Below, piece by piece: positions 59,900 through 64,000 of a stretch of DNA of 64,000 nt. The translations under genes and the position numbers were made by a program. Origin of the DNA: Agarivorans gilvus (GTDB lineage: Bacteria; Pseudomonadota; Gammaproteobacteria; Enterobacterales; Celerinatantimonadaceae). The stretch lies in assembly GCF_001420915.1 (NCBI RefSeq), contig NZ_CP013021.1, positions 3,313,501 to 3,377,500 on the forward strand, given 5' to 3'. The notes beneath the pieces are model-generated. The model was not told the origin of the DNA. It searched no databases and saw only the letters and a program-made list of their open reading frames with translations. Every line of letters starts with the position of its first letter. Within the stretch, counting starts at the first letter, position 1.

Positions 59900-62818
59900 T
59901 TAGTTATGAGAAACCAAAATGACGCGTAAGCTGTCTAGCTTAACTTGGGCTTTTTGTAAGTAGTTATCGGCATTATCCCTTAGCTCACGCATAGTGGCCA
60001 ATTCATCTTGGCGGATGCTCGGGTTCACTGCGCTTAGGGCTTCTAGTCGTGCCAGTTCAGCATTCAAACTCTGTTTCATCTTGTTGCTGGCTTGAGCGAC
60101 AATGTCACTGAGCTGTTGTTGAGCTAGCTTATTGGCTTGGGCCAACAGGGGATGGATCTGCTGCTGAGAGGCACTGACTAATTTCGCTGCTAAGTGACGA
60201 TTTACCGCAGAAAGCTGCTGGTTAAATTGCTCAAAACCTACCTTATCAGATAGGTCGCCGCCATTTTTATCAAGCAGGATCCGCACCGGTGTGGCGGGTA
60301 AATAGCGCTCAATTTGAAATGCCGCTGGCGCACTGGTCTCTACTACGAATATGCCTTCAAGGAATAGACTACCCACTGGCAAAGCGCGGTTTTTCAATAG
60401 GGCAACCGAACTAGTACCTAGATCGGCACCAAGAATGGTATCGATACAACTTTGCAGTAATGGGTGTTCCCAAGACATAAGCTGAATTTCATCACGACTT
60501 AAGGCGGTGTCTCTATCGTAGGTAATGGTACAGCCGTCTTCTGGTAGACCATTAATAGAGGGCACTATCATTTGTTCACTGGCATGCAATACTAGGGCAT
60601 TTTCACCTTTATCGTCTTGATTGATGCCAATACTGTCAAACAAGCGTAGGCTGAAAGTCACAAAGTGCGGGTCTTGCTCGGCGCTTTGAATTTTTTCAAT
60701 CAGTTGCTGGGCTTTAGTTCCGCCACTAGAGTGGATTTCTAATAAACGGTCTCGTCCGGCATCGAGCTTTTGTCTTAGCTCTTGGTAGCGCCGTGCTGTG
60801 TCTTTGATTAAGGCATCTAGTTCAGCGGGGGCTGCCTCAGCGCTGGCTAATATAGTGTTTAAGCGCTCGCCAAACTCTTTATATATTTCGCTACCAGCAG
60901 GGCAGGTGTGTTCAAAAGCATTCAGCCCTTCATGGTACCAGCGTAATAAACTTTGCTGAGGCGTGTCTTGTAAATAAGGAACATGAATTTGAATATCATG
61001 TTTTTGGCCAATTCGGTCGAGGCGGCCAATTCTTTGCTCAAGCAAGTCTGGGTTGGTAGGCAAATCGAATAATACTATGTGTTGAGCAAACTGGAAGTTG
61101 CGACCTTCAGAGCCAATTTCGGAACATACCATTAACTGAGCACCCGCTTCATCTTGGGCAAAATAGGCAGCGGCTTTATCGCGCTCTAGTAAGGACATAT
61201 CTTCATGGAATACAGTGCCGCGAATACCTTCGCGGGTACGCACCGCATCTTCGATGGCTAAGGCGGTGGCAGCCTTCGCACAAATCAACAGTACCTTCTT
61301 TTGCTTATTGGCTAGCAAAAAGTCAATTAGCCAATCGATACGGGGATCATACTGCGTCCAACTGGCGCTGTTTTCCGTTTCACCTTCAAACTGTTGGTAG
61401 AGCTCTTCTGGGAACATCAGCTGGTTATTCAGCCCACTGTTGTTACCCTGCATCATCTGTTGCACTTTCAAAGCCGTTTTATATTGGCTGGGAAGATTGA
61501 GCGGATAAGCGCTGAGCTGTCTTTTAGGGAAGCCTGCGATAGCATTGCGGGTATTACGGAATAATACTCGCCCTGTGCCATGGCGGTCTAACAGGTGTTG
61601 TAATAGCTCTTGCTTAGCTTGCAGTTGCTGCTCTTCAGTCGCTTGTTTATCGTTAATTAAGTTAATCAATGGCTGAATATCATTTTCACTTAACAACTCC
61701 GTAAGCTGATTAGCGTGCTGATCGCTTAAGCGCCCAGTATCAAGTAGAGCCTGAGCGGCTTCGGCCACCGGTTGATAGTGCTGTTCTTCTTCTAAAAACG
61801 CTGCGTAGTCGTAGAAACGGTCTGGGTCGAGTAAACGCAAGCGAGCGAAGTGGCTTTGGTGGCCCAATTGATCCGGCGTCGCGGTGAGCAACAGTACGCC
61901 AGCAATTTGTTGCGCTAAATGTTCAATGACCTGATATTCTCGGCTAGGGTTTTGTTCATCCCATTGTAAGTGATGGGCCTCGTCTACCACTAGTAAGTCC
62001 CATTCTGCCTCGGCCACTTGTTCAAAGCGTTTTTTCTTGCGGCGTAGGAAGTCTAAGCTACATAAGACCAGCTGCTCAGTTTCAAAGGGATTTTCTGCGT
62101 CGGCATAGGCTTCGATGCAGCGGTCTTCATCAAATAAACTGAAATGCATATTAAAGCGGCGTAGCATTTCAATCAGCCATTGATATTGCAGCGCATCGGG
62201 TACCACAATCAGGACGCGTTTAGCTAAGCCGGCAATTAACTGCTGATGAATGATCAAGCCCGCTTCAATGGTTTTACCCAAGCCAACTTCATCAGAAAGC
62301 AATACCCGTGGAGAAATGCGCCGACCGACTTCGCTAGCAATGTATAGCTGGTGGGGGATCAGGCTTACCTTGCCTCCCATTAAACCTTTTAATTCTGATT
62401 GCTGTTGTTCGAAGCGCTTCACTAAGGTTTGGTAACGCACCACAAAACTGTCGAAACGGTCTATTTGGCCCGCAAATAGGCGATCTTGTGGTTTGTTGAA
62501 TTTAAGGAAGTGGCTTAAAAACATCTCACGCAGTTGCACAGGCTCTTGAGTATCGTGGCGAACGCCATGGTAAATAATGAGCTCATCGACTTCTTCTAAT
62601 TCGCTAATGGTCATCGACCAATCGTCGGTACTGCTAATCTCATCGCCAACATTGAATACTACGCGAGTAACTGGCGCATCAGCCATGGCATAAAAGCGGT
62701 TCTCTCCGCTTGCTGGAAATAGTAAGGTCACCATTCGACCTTCTATAGCGACAACCGTGCCTAAACCTAACTCTGATTCTGAATCACTGATCCAGCGTTG
62801 GCCGATAGAAAATGACAT
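59900..62818 (-). CDS. rapA: RNA polymerase-associated helicase RapA
   Basis: 972 residues from the ATG at 62818 (MSFSIGQRWISDSESELGLG), with GGAG about 9 bases upstream; a longer frame is rejected because RapA is about 968 residues in E. coli. A Swi2/Snf2 ATPase that recycles RNA polymerase. N-terminal Tudor-like domains, then LLSDEVGLGKTIEAGLI (motif I), VVDEAHHL (motif II), ICSEIGSEGRNFQFAQH and QRIGRLDRIGQKH (motifs V-VI), and a C-terminal dimer/spacer region. Confidence 0.98.
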   Translation of the reverse strand: MSFSIGQRWISDSESELGLGTVVAIEGRMVTLLFPASGENRFYAMADAPVTRVVFNVGDEISSTDDWSMTISELEEVDELIIYHGVRHDTQEPVQLREMFLSHFLKFNKPQDRLFAGQIDRFDSFVVRYQTLVKRFEQQQSELKGLMGGKVSLIPHQLYIASEVGRRISPRVLLSDEVGLGKTIEAGLIIHQQLIAGLAKRVLIVVPDALQYQWLIEMLRRFNMHFSLFDEDRCIEAYADAENPFETEQLVLCSLDFLRRKKKRFEQVAEAEWDLLVVDEAHHLQWDEQNPSREYQVIEHLAQQIAGVLLLTATPDQLGHQSHFARLRLLDPDRFYDYAAFLEEEQHYQPVAEAAQALLDTGRLSDQHANQLTELLSENDIQPLINLINDKQATEEQQLQAKQELLQHLLDRHGTGRVLFRNTRNAIAGFPKRQLSAYPLNLPSQYKTALKVQQMMQGNNSGLNNQLMFPEELYQQFEGETENSASWTQYDPRIDWLIDFLLANKQKKVLLICAKAATALAIEDAVRTREGIRGTVFHEDMSLLERDKAAAYFAQDEAGAQLMVCSEIGSEGRNFQFAQHIVLFDLPTNPDLLEQRIGRLDRIGQKHDIQIHVPYLQDTPQQSLLRWYHEGLNAFEHTCPAGSEIYKEFGERLNTILASAEAAPAELDALIKDTARRYQELRQKLDAGRDRLLEIHSSGGTKAQQLIEKIQSAEQDPHFVTFSLRLFDSIGINQDDKGENALVLHASEQMIVPSINGLPEDGCTITYDRDTALSRDEIQLMSWEHPLLQSCIDTILGADLGTSSVALLKNRALPVGSLFLEGIFVVETSAPAAFQIERYLPATPVRILLDKNGGDLSDKVGFEQFNQQLSAVNRHLAAKLVSASQQQIHPLLAQANKLAQQQLSDIVAQASNKMKQSLNAELARLEALSAVNPSIRQDELATMRELRDNADNYLQKAQVKLDSLRVILVSHN

Positions 62819-63055
62819 CAGCAAAGACTCCAAACGACAAAGGGCGGCTATGGTATCCAATACATTTGTGATGTAAACCCAGAATTTACCTAAAATCTCT
62901 TTTTATAATCTGCGTCTTTATTATAGAAGCTAGCAAACAGACATAGATAAACTATAGTTATCTAGCTAAGAAGCAGCGAATCATGTCAAATAAGCAGCAA
63001 ATTGTTTGCTAACTGAGCACTTGAACTAAATCTTGTGATTTTCTTCAAAAAACGC

Positions 63056-63083
63056 TTGCGCCGAAAGATTCGATGCCTATAAT
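63056..63083 (+). promoter_or_regulatory. rrn promoter, upstream
   Basis: TTGCGC (63056-63061), 16-bp spacer and perfect TATAAT (63078-63083), with an A/T-rich run upstream that could be an UP element. Confidence 0.75.
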
Positions 63084-63204
63084 GCACCTCCACTGACACG
63101 GCACACAGCGCTTCGCAGCGATGAGGATGCAAGTCAGGGCTGACAAGGCCTAGGGCTGAGTTAGCGACTTTCAAACTGGTTTTTAAAATGTTTTAAAAAA
63201 GCGG

Positions 63205-63232
63205 TTGACAGTCACAGAGGATGGCGTAGAAT
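63205..63232 (+). promoter_or_regulatory. rrn promoter, downstream
   Basis: Perfect TTGACA (63205-63210), 16-bp spacer and TAGAAT (63227-63232), preceded by an A/T-rich UP-like block (TTTTAAAATGTTTTAAAAAA) and followed by a GC-rich discriminator (GCGCACCTCGC). This layout fits ppGpp-regulated rRNA transcription. Confidence 0.9.
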
Positions 63233-63258
63233 GCGCACCTCGCTTCGGCAAGAAGCAA

Positions 63259-63272
63259 CGCTCTTTAACAAT
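63259..63272 (+). promoter_or_regulatory. rrn boxA antitermination site
   Basis: CGCTCTTTAACAAT matches boxA (TGCTCTTTAACA), the NusB/NusE binding site in rrn leaders, about 20 bp after the predicted start site. Confidence 0.85.
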
Positions 63273-63396
63273 TTATCAAGCAATCTGTGTGAGCACTCAC
63301 AGGGCATTAAGCGAAAAAATTAAGCTTAAGTGAACTGGATGCTTGCACTGTAAAACACAGTACTATTTCAGTTTTTAACTTGAGCGAAAGAACTTT

Positions 63397-64000
<604 letters not shown>

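Larger units (their letters stand above)
62819..63396. other. rapA upstream region and rrn leader
   Basis: No protein gene is seen. The left part must contain the rapA promoter. The right part holds two rrn promoters, a boxA antitermination element and the 16S leader. A conserved-looking GAAGCAACGCTCTTTAACAA block precedes a processing-stem region. Confidence 0.7.

Noticed and set aside
62986..63174. Minus-strand 62-codon frame in the rrn leader
   Set aside because: It overlaps the rrn promoters and leader and has no ribosome site.

Overview
The window reads as a chromosome segment from a marine gammaproteobacterium in the Alteromonadales/Vibrionales range. An Agarivorans-like organism is my best guess, from protein style and the 16S 5' end, but I could not run a search. 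Almost everything is housekeeping. Gene order largely follows blocks known from E. coli: EF-P modification/frd/psd; yjeF-tsaE-amiB-mutL-miaA-hfq-hflXKC-yjeT-purA; lptD-surA-pdxA-rsmA-apaG-apaH; rluA-rapA. It ends in a ribosomal RNA operon.

Layout. 1-4.5 kb: a solute-binding protein cut by the window edge, a CWC/DUF5522 cysteine-rich protein, a LysR regulator and a chemotaxis receptor. 4.5-9.9 kb: dsbD, cutA, fxsA, a 60-residue unknown and the groES-groEL heat-shock operon. 9.9-13.9 kb: a frameshifted outer-membrane protein gene, a periplasmic molybdopterin-domain protein paired with a GGDEF/degenerate-EAL protein, and a short PriC-like protein. 13.9-20.5 kb: the whole EF-P beta-lysylation set (epmB, efp, epmA) interleaved with the frdABCD fumarate reductase operon. 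20.5-28 kb: a frameshifted DASS anion transporter, then mscM, psd, rsgA and orn.

28.0-29.2 kb is the most unusual stretch. Three identical tRNA-Gly(GCC) genes are interleaved with eight copies of an 84-bp unit. Each unit begins with the first 16 nt of the same tRNA and then departs into a different sequence that has lost the anticodon, T arm and 3' acceptor strand. The array lies between one stable-RNA-type promoter and one terminator, so the units are probably co-transcribed with the tRNAs.

29.2-47.6 kb: ppgK, queG, the nnr-tsaE-amiB-mutL-miaA-hfq-hflX-hflK-hflC-yjeT-purA run, ispB (opposite strand), rplU-rpmA-obgE, the yjjP/yjjB exporter pair and folA. 47.6-59.9 kb: the apaH-apaG-rsmA-pdxA-surA-lptD operon on the minus strand, divergent amgK-murU-djlA, a 2-hydroxyacid dehydrogenase, a DUF3530 protein and rluA. 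The djlA/dehydrogenase junction has been tandemly triplicated, leaving two decayed gene-end fragments. 59.9-64 kb: rapA, then a two-promoter rrn leader and the first ~600 nt of 16S rRNA.

Two genes (9973-10817 and 20525-21927) carry apparent one-base deletions in G runs. They are either real frameshifts or sequencing errors. FNR-like sites sit upstream of frdA and of a small unknown gene at 15786.
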